64,000 bases of DNA from Pohlia nutans (lineage: Eukaryota > Streptophyta > Bryopsida > Bryales > Mniaceae): the NCBI GenBank assembly GCA_022496805.1, contig CM040103.1, positions 3,924,001 to 3,988,000 of the forward strand, written 5' to 3'. This document shows positions 21,891 to 32,631 of the stretch, piece after piece. Position numbers and translations under genes: made by a program. Position 1 is the stretch's first letter. Every line of letters starts with the position of its first letter. Under the pieces are notes generated by a model. That model made no database searches. It had not been told where the DNA came from and was given only the letters and a program-made list of their open reading frames with translations.

Positions 21891-22013
21891 TGTTTTGTGA
21901 TTGTTTATTTGATTCATTCACAATTCAACAGTGTTTTGTAATTGTTTATTGGATTCATTCACAATTCAACAATGTTTTGTAATTGTTTATTTGATTCAAT
22001 AGTTCATTCAATT
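21891..22013. repeat. 41-bp tandem repeat, about three units
   Basis: Units start at 21891, 21932 and 21973 with TGTTTTGTRATTGTTTAT; the last is degenerate at its end. Confidence 0.85.
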
Positions 22014-22344
22014 AGAAATCACTAGTCAGTCCATATATAAAGGTGCCTGGATGAAATTAAAGGCAGTCTCTTCGAAGGCTATTGAATGTTATGCAGATGC
22101 GGAATCAGATTGCAAGAATAGACAAGGGTAGGAAGAAAGCCTCCCACCAAATCTAGGCCAAACATGGCATTGAAGGATACCTCTATGGGAGATGCTTCCA
22201 AAGTGGAAGGAAATCCAAACTTCAGTGTTTGGAGTCTCAAGATGAGGAATATGATGACTAGAGACAATATTTGGATACCTGGATACTAGTAGAATCCCTC
22301 AGAGGAACTGTAGCACCCACTGATGCAATAGAATTGTTGCTTTA

Positions 22345-22696
22345 GGGCTGCTTTACACTATGTCCGTCCAAGTTGAGAGGCCGTGGGATTTGAGTGGCCA
22401 AACTTTGTTGAGAGTCCAAAAACATGGGCTGAAAATAGGCAATAAAATATAGTTTTTAAAATTTCTATGAAAAGAAATCGACGGCCTCTCGATCATAGTT
22501 TCGGTTTCCATTCCCGTCCAATCCAAAATTCCCTTCAAAAGGTCGTCACCTTGATCAAAAAGTGTTGTCATGTAGGCATTTTGGAAGGCGACGGCCTTTG
22601 GACTTTGGCCTGTAGTGTGAAGGGTCAAGAAGTCAAATTCTTGATTGGTGCGAATCGACGGCCTCTCGACCTTCGGCCATAGTGTGAAGCGGGCCC
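22345..22696. mobile_element. Tourist-like MITE, left-arm copy
   Basis: 352 bp. Left end GGGCTGCTTTACACTATG, right end CATAGTGTGAAGCGGGCCC. Flanked by TTA and TTG, a decayed TTA target. Tourist/PIF-Harbinger elements use TTA or TAA targets. The mirror copy at 35263-35624 occupies the same place in the right arm. Confidence 0.65.
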
Positions 22697-22699
22697 TTG

Positions 22700-24070
22700 A
22701 CGCTTAGAGTCAGCTCACATATGCGACCTAGTCCAGAGTCTTCATCACTCTTCCAATTAAAGCATGGAACTTCTTTGGGGTTTCAGAAAGTAAGCTGGCC
22801 CGCTCAGTTCCTAGGGGCCACAACTTGATTATGGAGATTGCTATTTATGTGACTCTGGAGGTGGAGCTATAGCTTTCATGGACGTATGGGTCCGGGTCTG
22901 ATCAGGGTACCCCTTCCCGGACTGTCTGGACTTTAGAAGAATGCCCTTTTGGTAATGAAAAAATTATTGGAAATTTACAAAAATTACATGGTATTATAGA
23001 TGGCATGTTGGTACACAATAATCATGTGCTATATAGGTCAAATTCAAAAATTGAATTTTTTCCTAATTTATCATATCTAGCACCTGGTCACATTATAGTA
23101 GCGAAAGGACTATGTATTCAGCCTTGCAAAAGAAGATTTGGTAAATGGTTGATGATGGAGCTCCCGCCATTACTGGTTTCATTGTGTTGGCTCTAATGCT
23201 CAGAGACTGACATGCAGGTTTTGTGATAGAGATTTTTGCAGCAAATTTTGCAATCATGCAAAACTGAATTGGTTTGGTTTGCATTACGTATATCAAGAGC
23301 CATCTGAAACGATTTTGTGGCATGGCTGCGACGAGACAGTCCAGATTCGTCGTCTTCCAATTAAAGCAGGAACAGACAGGATTAATTGGCAAGACGAAAC
23401 ATGCAATGAAGTGGTGACGAACGAGAGCGCCGTCGATCGATTGTGTGTATGGGGCACGTTGAAGTTCTCAGTATGTCACCACTTCCTAAGTCGAACTTTT
23501 TCTGAACCTCATGGATATCTACATTGGTCCTAGGATGTTTTATAGCTTAAGGATTCAGTTGGCTACCTCAAAAAATCATCTGAGCACTTATTAGCTCCTA
23601 ATTTTTGAGCACTTGAATGCCACATTTTTGGTTCAAACTCTGCATTCCGCCATTGTTCAAAGAAGTTCCTAGTTTTATTCGTAAATATGTCGCTTTTCAG
23701 GTTGGGTGGCTTATGCCCTTGATTGCTTGGATTTATATCTAAATTTTGTCATCATGCATTGCGTCAACTAAGTTGACATCGCATTGTGCCCATGTTTGTT
23801 TGCACTGTAAAGTTTTTAGAGAGATGATTTAATGTGATCAATATGTCTTGAAGGATTCAATGTCTAAAACAAAAAGTCTATTGTCATGCAAAAATGACAC
23901 TTTACGTCACTATAGACTTGTTCCAAACATTTGAATCCTTAAAAACATGTCACATTAGACAAGATTTCTATTAGTATTATCTTCTTAAATATGTGCATTG
24001 AGTTGTACTCCAACAATTGTTCATATTTATCCTCTTAAAATGTGCATTTAGGTGTAATGTATCAAAAAAA
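22700..24070. other. F-box upstream module without a gene
   Basis: Contains the same promoter-side text as functional copies (CCATCTGAAACGATTTTGTG near 23300, AATTGGCAAGACGAAACATG near 23383), but the F-box gene that should lie to its left is missing. 22.8-23.2 kb holds other sequence, including a 63-codon open frame at 23005-23196 with no recognisable domain. The block is mirrored at 34.33-35.26 kb. Confidence 0.5.
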
Positions 24071-24132
24071 TTATTGTTATGAAAGGATGTTTTATTGAAT
24101 ATTATTGTTATGAAAGGATGTTTTATTGAATA
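24071..24132. repeat. 31-bp direct repeat, two units
   Basis: TTATTGTTATGAAAGGATG begins at 24071 and again at 24102. A third diverged unit follows the MITE at about 24427. Confidence 0.85.
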
Positions 24133-24161
24133 GCGAATCAAATTTTTTTATTGTTATCTCA

Positions 24162-24425
24162 GGGGGTGCACTGTACTAAACATGTACGAGTATACGTGAG
24201 TGCACAGAAGGGGTATTAATTTGAACACTACCGTATTACGTATACATACAATAAACACATTTAGAGCTAAAAATATTCACGTATACTTACACTAATCATA
24301 TACTTCAAACGGAATACATCTGTACACAAAGGTATTTTAGACATGCAACCTCTTGTATACAGGGGGTTTTTAGAAGGGGTCATGAATGCACGTGATTCTT
24401 AAACATAATGTAGAGTGCACCCCCC
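24162..24425. mobile_element. GGGGGTGCACT-ended MITE (family 3)
   Basis: 264 bp with inverted ends GGGGGTGCACTGTA and TAGAGTGCACCCCC. Relatives lie inside the Mutator-like element (37979-38220) and at about 45377-45680. Shared internal text includes CACGTATAC-type tracts. Superfamily not assigned. Confidence 0.65.
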
Positions 24426-25037
24426 AAGATTGTTATGAAAGGATTTTTTATTGAATAGTGATCAGGAAAGTGATTGTCATTTTGTGGTCTTTATGGAAAA
24501 ATGGGGAGTTTATGAAAAAATGGGGAGATTTTGGAAAAAATTTAAACAATTGCCTGAATTATGAGTTGAGGAAGTTGATGTGGTTTTAAGAGTTGTTTTA
24601 AAGACATTTAGAGGCCACTTCAAAAAGTAATTCTTCCAAAGTCTACAAAATATATGACAATCTCGAGTGGCCAAGTGGAAGCAAGTGGTTAGAACAACAT
24701 TATTTTGTAATGTAGTAGATCAACCTTAAAGTGTTGTTATGTGGTAGAACAAAGTGGTAAGGTAAGAACGACTTGATTAGAACATCCGAATTTCTTTCAA
24801 ATATTAATCTGCTCTCCCCACTTGTGCTCATCAAAGGTTGTACTCTTCCAAAAATTCATCAACTTCACCTCAATCAACAATCAATGGAGAAATGAGCAAC
24901 CAAGAATCACGCTTCTTATAAAATGTATCTCTAAAGTGTACAAACGTACATATGTGTCATACTACAATTGTTTGCCTCATCTTGTGCAAGAGCTAGTGCA
25001 TTTGCTGGCTCTTCTCTCTTTGAAGGACAATAGCAAA

Positions 25038-25220
25038 CACTACAAGGAAAAGGCATTGTTTTTCACTCGGTAGGTGAGTCAAATGGTGCCACTTTGCTCT
25101 CATTGCCCAAGCGCTCAAGACTTGGTGAGTGCGATTCATCATGTAGGACAAGTGCGTAAAGTGAACTCTAACACTGTTCTCTACAAGAAGCGACGCCTTT
25201 GCTAGTAGTGAAAACTCAAT
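25038..25220. mobile_element. CACTAC-ended MITE (family 2)
   Basis: 183 bp, CACTACAAGGAAAAGGCA to GACGCCTTTGCTAGTAGTG, with AAA duplicated on both sides (25035-25037, 25221-25223). Best preserved copy of the family. Confidence 0.72.
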
Positions 25221-25368
25221 GCTTTCAATGTGACTATAGAACACAAATGTGTTGATACGAAGAGTCTTTTGTTAGTGGGCTCAGATTATGAAATACAGAG
25301 ACATAGAAATCGAGTGGCACAGTCTCCCCTCACAAGCTCGCACTCTAACACCTTTTAATACATTTTAA

Positions 25369-25761
25369 GGTAGTGGGACCAATTCCCGACTGAATTTCAG
25401 GTTTGCATACTTAGACTTGTGAAAGAATTTTTTTTATAATTTTTGGATGCTCTGCAAAGCTATTGCAAAGGCATCCCCCCAAAAAAACATTTTTTGAGCA
25501 TTTCTACAATTTTCTATGATTTTTTAAGTTTGAAAGCTTAGAGTGACCATTAACCGCTCATAGAGTCATGGTTTTCATGAGAGGTTGGATTCTGAAAATA
25601 GAGTGCTTCTACACCAATCAGAAGCTCTTGATTTTTCCAAGCATGGACGAAATTAGAACACTATTGGACACTACCTGAAACCATATTGGTTGGTTTCTGA
25701 CACGCATCCCCAACCAGTAGGGGTCGGAAATACAACCCGGTCGGGAATTGGTCCCACTACC
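25369..25761. mobile_element. MITE with GGTAGTGGGACC ends and clean paralogous empty sites
   Basis: 393 bp. Inverted ends GGTAGTGGGACCAATTCCCG and CGGGAATTGGTCCCACTACC. Flanked by TTAA on the left and TTAG on the right. The paralogue at 12126-12129 (TTTAAGGTC) and the block near 34.06 kb lack it. Target duplication is TTA or TTAA. Interior non-coding. Confidence 0.75.
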
Positions 25762-26753
25762 TTAGGTCAGAATAACGCAAACAACAAACCTCACAAATGC
25801 ATCAGAGAAAGCGACACGTGTAAAGAAAGTAAGCATGTGCATATCATGGAAGGAAAGCAGACATACATACCAGAGTGACCCTGAACTCACATAAGATCCC
25901 TTGCAGGCTCAATCTTGTAAATCCCTGATACATTCTTTTAATTACGGTTCTTCTCACAGCAGTCCCATCATCTTCTTGCAATTGGAATGCCCTTAAATTC
26001 TTAACAACTCTTACACAACTCTTAAATTGGCAGTTTTGAGTTATTAGGTCACATGTGGACCAAGTTCTTTGCTGTTGTATTGTTTTTATCTATTTAACAC
26101 ATGCAATGTTCTTCGCTGATTTTAGTGATTATAGAAATCAATGATATAGTTGGACCTTGGGTTGCTCAGCACAGATATAAAATGTACACCAAATCATTTC
26201 TCACCTCTAGAGCAGTGGAGCATGACTTCATACTCATGTCCAGACCCATATCATGCTCCACAGCATAGTTGGTTACCAGGGCAAGTTTAAACCTGTCCAA
26301 CATTTTGAATTGCAGTCTCAAAATTAGAGATTAAAATGTATATAGAAATGCAAACATAAGAATGCTTAACCCTGAATTAGAAGACAGATTTTAAAGCCAT
26401 CTCAAACAAGGTTTTCATCCTAAGATATATATCAGTGTGAAGCTACTTGCATCACCATCAAATCTCATTGCAGCTTATTGCAACATTGAGCACAGCAGGA
26501 ATTTGACAGAAGTGTGAACCTTTCTCACTTCAGCTCAAGAACTCAAGCGATCTCATTTACAGCTTATGATACAAGAAGTTAAGAAGACATTAAAACTCTG
26601 AACACCGCCTATTATCCCGTTGAGGAAAAAGAAGCCCGGATTAATTGGTCCTCATGGTTTTCATGTAATTTTGAGTTGGTCCTAAGTGCATGTATATTCT
26701 GATGTTCAAATTTATTTAATTTTGGCCATCACATGCAATGTTCTTTATTGATT

Positions 26754-26759
26754 CCAGTG
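26754..26759 (-). terminator. Candidate polyadenylation signal of F6
   Basis: AATAAA on minus, about 150 bases beyond the F6 stop, same context as at F3. Confidence 0.45.
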
Positions 26760-26908
26760 ATATAAAATTTGATCCCATCTGGATTAATTATGAATTTCAC
26801 AATATTATGGCTTAAACTTGTCACTTCAAAACCATGAATCCTTCGTCCATTTAGGGTTTACTTTGACTATGCTCCATTGTTTGGATAGAGGCGGACGGTG
26901 TGGTTAAA

Positions 26909-28210
26909 CTAACTTGCACATCTGAACGGGACCTGAGCTTGAATTCCTTGCTTTTTATCCGTGCTCGGTTCCCAACTGGGTGGAAGGAGGTTCATGTGCT
27001 TCCCAACCCACTTAAAGTATCCAGCGCGAAGAAGGTGACTCAGTGGATTCTGAGGCAAGTCATCGGCATTCCAGGAAAGCGTCACCACATCGAACACTTT
27101 GCATTTGCCAGATGAATTCAACATCACCATTAGACTAGAGTTGCCGAACCCGATCACACTGATCCCGGGACCTTCTAGAGCCTCATTGAACGCCGGGTCG
27201 TTTCTGACCTCCGATTGTATGTCAGACTGTTCTTCCCACAAGTTGCACACCCGTTTCAAAGTCATCTCAGGGATACTGATTTCTTCCAGAGAAAGCCGGT
27301 ACCAGGGATGTCGCTCCTGTTGCCATGAGACGAGAAACAAGCGGTTGCCACTCACTACCAGCTTCGGAAAAGACCTGTCAATGTCGTACACTGCACGTAT
27401 AATCTTCCACTTCTTCTCCGCAAGGCTGTACGTCCACGGGTCATTAGTATGGTAGTGAAGACTGGTAGCTAAAAAAATCACGACGAGATGATGTTGGAAT
27501 ATCACACTGCTCAAGAGGAGACCGACGTCGCTAACGTCCCAATCGGGATTGCTCAGGCTTCGCCATTCTTTTTTGGCTGACTTATAAACACGCACCATGG
27601 GATCGTTCCGAATCCGCAAGCGCTCTTCCTCACTCGTCTTGGGGACATTCAGTTTGATCGTCTTGTCATAGTTGTGGTTTATCACAAAAGCTTTGAAAGT
27701 ATTGGCGATCGTGTCAAAAACCAAACCCAATCCTGGACAGGCTTTTGCGGTCTCATGTTTGGGTACAGACGGCAGTATTTCAGAATAGTTCCCAATGGGA
27801 TTATGGACAATGAGCGAGATTTGACCGTTCTCCGTCTTCAAATGTTGGCAAACCAGACCACCGTCCATGGCCATTGGAATTCTACGTTCTAAGAGGACGT
27901 CGCGGTGCCTATAATTGCCCTCAATTGTGTACCAGCGTCTGGCATTCACGTCGAGTATGCACCATCCATAAGAGTCGATAGTCGTAGTTGGCGACCACAG
28001 TGGGCTGCTTCTGGTGTAGTGTTGTATGATGAAAGATGCATCTTGACGGTTTGCGTGATTCTTAGCATGGTCAAGAGCAAAGTCAAGCTTGGAGATGAGC
28101 TCATTCCATTCTTTGCTGACAGTGCGCAATCTGCACAGATCCGGTACAGGAATGTAAGTCAACACTAATTCTGCCACGTCGTAAGGCAGCGTTTGTCCAA
28201 TCAAGTCCAT
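26909..28210 (-). CDS. F-box protein F6, subclass C
   Basis: 433 residues; MDLIGQTLPYDVAELVLTYI then VPDLCRLRTVSKEWNELI (F-box 1-45). In-frame TAA just upstream fixes the start. Ends with the long tail DKKQGIQAQVPFRCAS, identical to that of F4. The central variable segment is LATSLHYHTNDPW. F6 is the left gene of the innermost pair of the inverted repeat, with F7 opposite. Its 8-codon upstream ORF (MAANGNVN) is at 28492-28518, and 48 bases further the promoter is cut by element T5. The 3' flank (26.58-26.9 kb) is nearly identical to that of F3 (13.07-13.4 kb), so the F3 and F6 blocks are direct duplicates. Family role: SCF substrate adaptor. Confidence 0.88.
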   Translation of the reverse strand: MDLIGQTLPYDVAELVLTYIPVPDLCRLRTVSKEWNELISKLDFALDHAKNHANRQDASFIIQHYTRSSPLWSPTTTIDSYGWCILDVNARRWYTIEGNYRHRDVLLERRIPMAMDGGLVCQHLKTENGQISLIVHNPIGNYSEILPSVPKHETAKACPGLGLVFDTIANTFKAFVINHNYDKTIKLNVPKTSEEERLRIRNDPMVRVYKSAKKEWRSLSNPDWDVSDVGLLLSSVIFQHHLVVIFLATSLHYHTNDPWTYSLAEKKWKIIRAVYDIDRSFPKLVVSGNRLFLVSWQQERHPWYRLSLEEISIPEMTLKRVCNLWEEQSDIQSEVRNDPAFNEALEGPGISVIGFGNSSLMVMLNSSGKCKVFDVVTLSWNADDLPQNPLSHLLRAGYFKWVGKHMNLLPPSWEPSTDKKQGIQAQVPFRCAS

Positions 28211-28570
28211 TCTTCGTTAACTTTCTGGTAATCAGAGTTCCTGGCAGATTGGTTTACACCACCTGTGTAAGAAAATTATGAGTAAAGAGAGAGCAGTGAG
28301 CATGGAGCACTGAAGGATACTTTGACAGAAGTGGATATATCCAGGTTCATCATCCTTCAATCAGTAATACATACTGGGATCGAAGAGCTCTCGTGATTAT
28401 GCAAATGGTTTCGTATAGTGGAAGATATATATTTGAACTCAATAAAGTCCTATGTAGAACAGAGTCTTATGGTGCTCCAGCTGGTTTAAAGTCAGTTCAC
28501 ATTCCCATTCGCAGCCATCTGAAACGATTGTGTGACGTGACCTAGTCCAGATTCTTCGTCTTTTGATTAA

Positions 28571-29511
28571 CCCCTAAAGGCCCAAGGTGTTTTGGGACCT
28601 CCAAAACCAAAAACTGCAATTTTTGAGCACCTTGTGGAAGTTGATGTATGTTTCAATATGTTTTAACTTTTTTTGTACTTCCAACCGTAAGATCTTCAAC
28701 CCAACTACTTGCACTAACACCATGTTAAATTTCTACCGTTGGATCTTTACCATTTGTGAGTTTATAACATTCAAAGTTGATTCAAAAGTTTTTTTGGGCT
28801 TTACCCAAAAGGCATAGTCTAAATGGTGCAAAGGGGGACTTGATGATTATTACCCCAAACATTTTGCTCATATTTTTTTCCATGTAGATTACTAAGTTAG
28901 ACACGTCCATGCAAAATTTTAGAGACTCATTATGCTTTTTTGGCCTTCATGCAAATTATTTTTCAGAAGAAGGTTCAAAAACCACAATATGGTAAAACTT
29001 GAATAACGTTCAAGGTTTTTGGTTTAGTAAAAAAGTGAACGGTGAAAAGTTACATCTATGAGTTTGTGAATTTTAGAAAAAAAAAAATCGAAAAATTCCT
29101 AAATCTCAAATTTTGACAATTTTTGAAAGAAAAAAATGTAAAATTACAAAAAACTTTGAAGCTTGCTCTTGTAAATTTTGAAGGTTGCCCATGTAAAATT
29201 GTTAAAACTTTCAACCTGGATTTTTTTTAAATGTGTGTAGTAGTATTATTATAAACATATTTCCAAAAAAAAATTTCAAAAAACACTAATTTTTTTTTTT
29301 TTTTTTTTGCTGCCCCAGTTGGGCTTGAAAACAAAATTTTGCATAATAAAATTCTAAAACTTGAATTTGGCTGCCCAAATTTTACCACATATAGTATGTA
29401 TGTATAACCACACCCACACCAAAGTTTAACCCAAAATACTAAAGTTAAACCCGTCATCTAGGCTGCCCGAAACAGCAAAAAGCCATTTTGGCTTTTAAGG
29501 GCCTTTAGGGG
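28571..29511. mobile_element. TTAA-flanked non-autonomous element T5
   Basis: 941 bp with 13-bp perfect inverted ends CCCCTAAAGGCCC/GGGCCTTTAGGGG. Flanked by TTAA (28567-28570, 29512-29515). The paralogous site upstream of F9 is empty and reads, in this orientation, CTTTTGATTAAAGAAGGCC (target at 46745-46748): one TTAA, no insert. This proves a TTAA-duplicating insertion, the piggyBac signature. The interior is AT-rich; an open frame on minus (29227-29457) shows no transposase features. Confidence 0.85.
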
Positions 29512-29522
29512 TTAAAGAAGGC

Positions 29523-30383
29523 CATATGAGTTATAATGAGACGTTTCAACGAATTTTGAGACGGAATGCTAGTTATTCAAAAAATTCACTTAAAAATTAG
29601 TAATTGAAACTTAAAATATATAATAGTCAAATAGTGATTCTATAATGAAATTCTAAAAGTTGATGTTATTACCTATTTATAAAAAAGTACTTGTAAAGAA
29701 ATAAAACGGTTTATTTGGAGTTGAAAATAAAAATGAGCTATTTTTTGAAATGGTTTTTCAATCATAGGCAACCAACTGTACCCTTCAATTGAGAGTAAAT
29801 TATGAAAAATAAACTTACATGTGAGAAAAATATAAATTATTATCAACAAAGAATAGACCTATGATCATAAATGATCATATAGACTTTACAAAATTAACCT
29901 TAATAGAAATTGAATGCTAGAATAGAAATGGAAAAATGGAAGGTGAAAGATAGGGTTATACTAACTTAGTGCTTAGTACTATCTACCAAGAATAAGCAGT
30001 CCTTTAAAAAGTGCTCAGATGGATTTGAACCAAAGTGGTGTACTGAAAAGTGAAGACTTCTATCCACACAATTGGTCAAGGGTGGTCTCTTTCGTCACCA
30101 CTTCATTGCGATCCATGTTTCGTCTTGCTCATCATGCGCATATGTCATATTCATTATATTGACACTTTTCCCAGTCTCATTTTCATCTTCGACTTGAAGA
30201 TAATTATCTGTTTGCTAGTATTATTTTTTACATAGGTAACAACATCAACTTTTACAATTTTATTATAGAATCACTATCTGACCATTATATATTTTTACTT
30301 TCAATTACTATTTTTTTTTAAAACTTTGAATAACTAACATCTGTCTCAAAATCTGTGAAACGTCTCAATATAACTAATATATG
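29523..30383. mobile_element. Element with about 170-bp inverted ends near the palindrome centre
   Basis: 29523-29696 and 30228-30383 are inverted copies (TTATAATGAGACGTTTCA against TGAAACGTCTCAATATAA). The interior matches 45.8-46.5 kb. Long inverted ends suggest a Mutator- or foldback-type element. End positions are approximate; no target duplication found. Confidence 0.5.
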
Positions 30384-30930
30384 TTTATGTCTCTGCATAC
30401 TCTGACTTTATGTCTAGTGAAAGAGACCAGAAGTATTAAGCAGGGGCGATTGTGTTTTCAGAGGTAGAAAAAGGGGGGTTTACTTGACACCTCCCAAATG
30501 ACACGTATCATTTGATGTGTGTCATTTCTGCTTTTTGTGTCAAATGTGCAACGCCAAAAAAATGGCTTGTTGCAGCACTACCCCCAAGAAAATGTAGTTT
30601 TTGACACATTTTTTCAACATTAATGTGTCAAGAATAATGTCAAAAAAATAAGTGTCGAAAATAACACACTTTTTAAGTAGTGTTGGCATGAAAAATGGTA
30701 AGTAGAGGCAGGCCTCAAATTATTTGGAAGGTGTCAATTAAGCCCTCTTTTTTATAAAGCTTGCTTGATCACACCACTAGTACTGGACTGCGTTATTTGT
30801 CTGTGATCTGTCATGTCATCCCATGGTAGAGGCTTCAAGACTGTTTAACTCTTCTTTCACTCAATTTCATTAACGGAGGATACTAAAACCATTTGCTGAC
30901 CCTCGTTACCAACATTAACTCATATGCTTG
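30384..30930. other. Centre-to-right-arm intergenic stretch
   Basis: No gene. Around 30470-30680 repeated TGTCAAA/TTTGACAC words and GTAGTG ends resemble another CACTAC-type MITE remnant. The right arm of the inverted repeat begins at about 30930. Confidence 0.35.
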
Positions 30931-31311
30931 GTTGGAGAATCTGATCAAACGACGAAGAATCTGGACTAGGTCCCGTCACACAATCGTTTCAGATGGCTGC
31001 GAATGGGAATGTGAACTGACTCTAAAGCAGCTGGAGCACCACAAGACTCGTTTTTACCTCATGACTTTATTAAGTTCCAATATATATGTTCCACCATACG
31101 AAATCATTTGCACAATCACGAGAGCTCTTCGATCCCAATATGTATTACTGTTCGAAGGATGATGAACCTGGATATATCCACTTAGAACTGTCAAAGTTTC
31201 ATTCAGTGCTCCATGCTCATCGCTCTCTCTTTCCTCACAATATTCTTACACAGGTGGCGTAAACCAATCTGCCAGCCTGAACTCTGATAATTAGCAGAAA
31301 GTTAACGAAGA

Positions 31312-32631
31312 ATGGACTTGACCCTTGCGCTCTCCAACGACGAGGTAAAATCATTGTTGACTTACATTCCTACACCGGATCTGTGCAGATTACGCGCTGT
31401 CAGCAAGAGATGGAATGATCTCATTTCCAAACTTGACTTTGCTATTTTCCATGCTAAGAATCACGCAAACCGTCAAGATGCATCCTTCATCGTACTACAC
31501 CACACCAGAAGAAGCACACAGTCGATAACTACGAAAGTTTATGGATGGTGCATACTCGACGTGAATGCCAGACGCTGGTACAGAATTGAGGGCAATGACA
31601 GGCACTGCGACGACGTCCTCTTAGAGCTTAGACGAATTCCAATGGCCATGGACGGTGGTCTGGTTTGCCAACATTTGAAGACGGAGAGGGGTCAAATCTC
31701 GCTCATTGTCCATAACCCCATTGGAGAGTATTTTAAAAAACTGCCACTTGTACCCAAACATGAGACCTCAGGACATATTCCAGGATTGAGTTTGGTTCTT
31801 GACACGATCGCCAATACTTTCAAGGCTTTTGTGATAAATCACAACTATAACAAGACGACCAAACTGGATGACCCCAAGACGAGTGAGGAAGAACGCTTGC
31901 GGGTTCGGAATGATCCCATGGTGCGTGAATATAATTCAGCCAAAAATGAATGGCGAAGCCTGAGCAACCCCGATTGGGACGTTAGCGACGTCGGTCTCCT
32001 CTGCGGCAGTGTGATATTCCAAGATCATCTCGTCATGTTGTTTTCAGCTACCAATCTTCCAGGCTATCATCATTTTGACCCGTATGAGACGCCGTGGACG
32101 TTCAGCCTTGCGGAGAACAAGTGGAAGATTATCCGTGCAGTGAACGACATTGACACGGTCAGGTATCACCCGAAGCTGGTAGTGAGCGGCAACCGCTTGT
32201 TTCTCGTCTCATGGCAACAGGAGCGACATCCCTGGTACCGGCTTTCTCTGGAAGAGATCAATATCCCTGAGATGACTTTGGAACGGGTGTGCAACTTGTG
32301 GGATGAACAGTCTGACATACGATCGGGGATGAGGAACGACCTGACGTTGAATGAGGCTCTAGACGGTCCCGGGATCAGTGTGATCGGGTTCGGCAACTCT
32401 AGTCTGATGGTGATGCTGAATTCATCTGGCAAATGCAAAGTGTTTGATGTGGTGACGCTTTCCTGGAATGCCGATGAATTGCCTCAGAATCCACTGACTC
32501 ACCTTCCTCGCGTTGGATACTTTCAGTGGGTTGGGAAGCACATGAACCTCCTTCCACCCAATTGGAAACTGAGCACGTCGGATGAAATGCAAGGAATTCA
32601 AGCTCAGGTCTCGGTCAGATGTGCAAGTTAG
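31312..32631 (+). CDS. F-box protein F7, subclass B
   Basis: 439 residues, the longest of the set; MDLTLALSNDEVKSLLTYIP, then TPDLCRLRAVSKRWNDLI. Start fixed by the in-frame TAA of GTTAACGAAGAATG. Long tail SDEMQGIQAQVSVRCAS. Central variable segment SATNLPGYHHFDPYETPW. Nearly identical to F4 over 31780-32060. Upstream, TTCTTACACAG at 31253 after a pyrimidine-rich stretch looks like a 3' splice site, so a leader intron is likely; the 8-codon ORF is at 30993-31019. The usual AATAAA downstream reads AATACA here, so the 3' end signal may be weak or moved. Mirror partner of F6. Confidence 0.88.
   Translation: MDLTLALSNDEVKSLLTYIPTPDLCRLRAVSKRWNDLISKLDFAIFHAKNHANRQDASFIVLHHTRRSTQSITTKVYGWCILDVNARRWYRIEGNDRHCDDVLLELRRIPMAMDGGLVCQHLKTERGQISLIVHNPIGEYFKKLPLVPKHETSGHIPGLSLVLDTIANTFKAFVINHNYNKTTKLDDPKTSEEERLRVRNDPMVREYNSAKNEWRSLSNPDWDVSDVGLLCGSVIFQDHLVMLFSATNLPGYHHFDPYETPWTFSLAENKWKIIRAVNDIDTVRYHPKLVVSGNRLFLVSWQQERHPWYRLSLEEINIPEMTLERVCNLWDEQSDIRSGMRNDLTLNEALDGPGISVIGFGNSSLMVMLNSSGKCKVFDVVTLSWNADELPQNPLTHLPRVGYFQWVGKHMNLLPPNWKLSTSDEMQGIQAQVSVRCAS

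Noticed and set aside
23279..23533. 84-codon frame with LPIKAGTDRINWQDETCNEV, also open on minus at 34532-34717
   Set aside because: It lies antisense in the F-box upstream module. The other copies of this module (3.7, 8.8 and 50.9 kb) carry stops or indels in this frame, so coding is unlikely.
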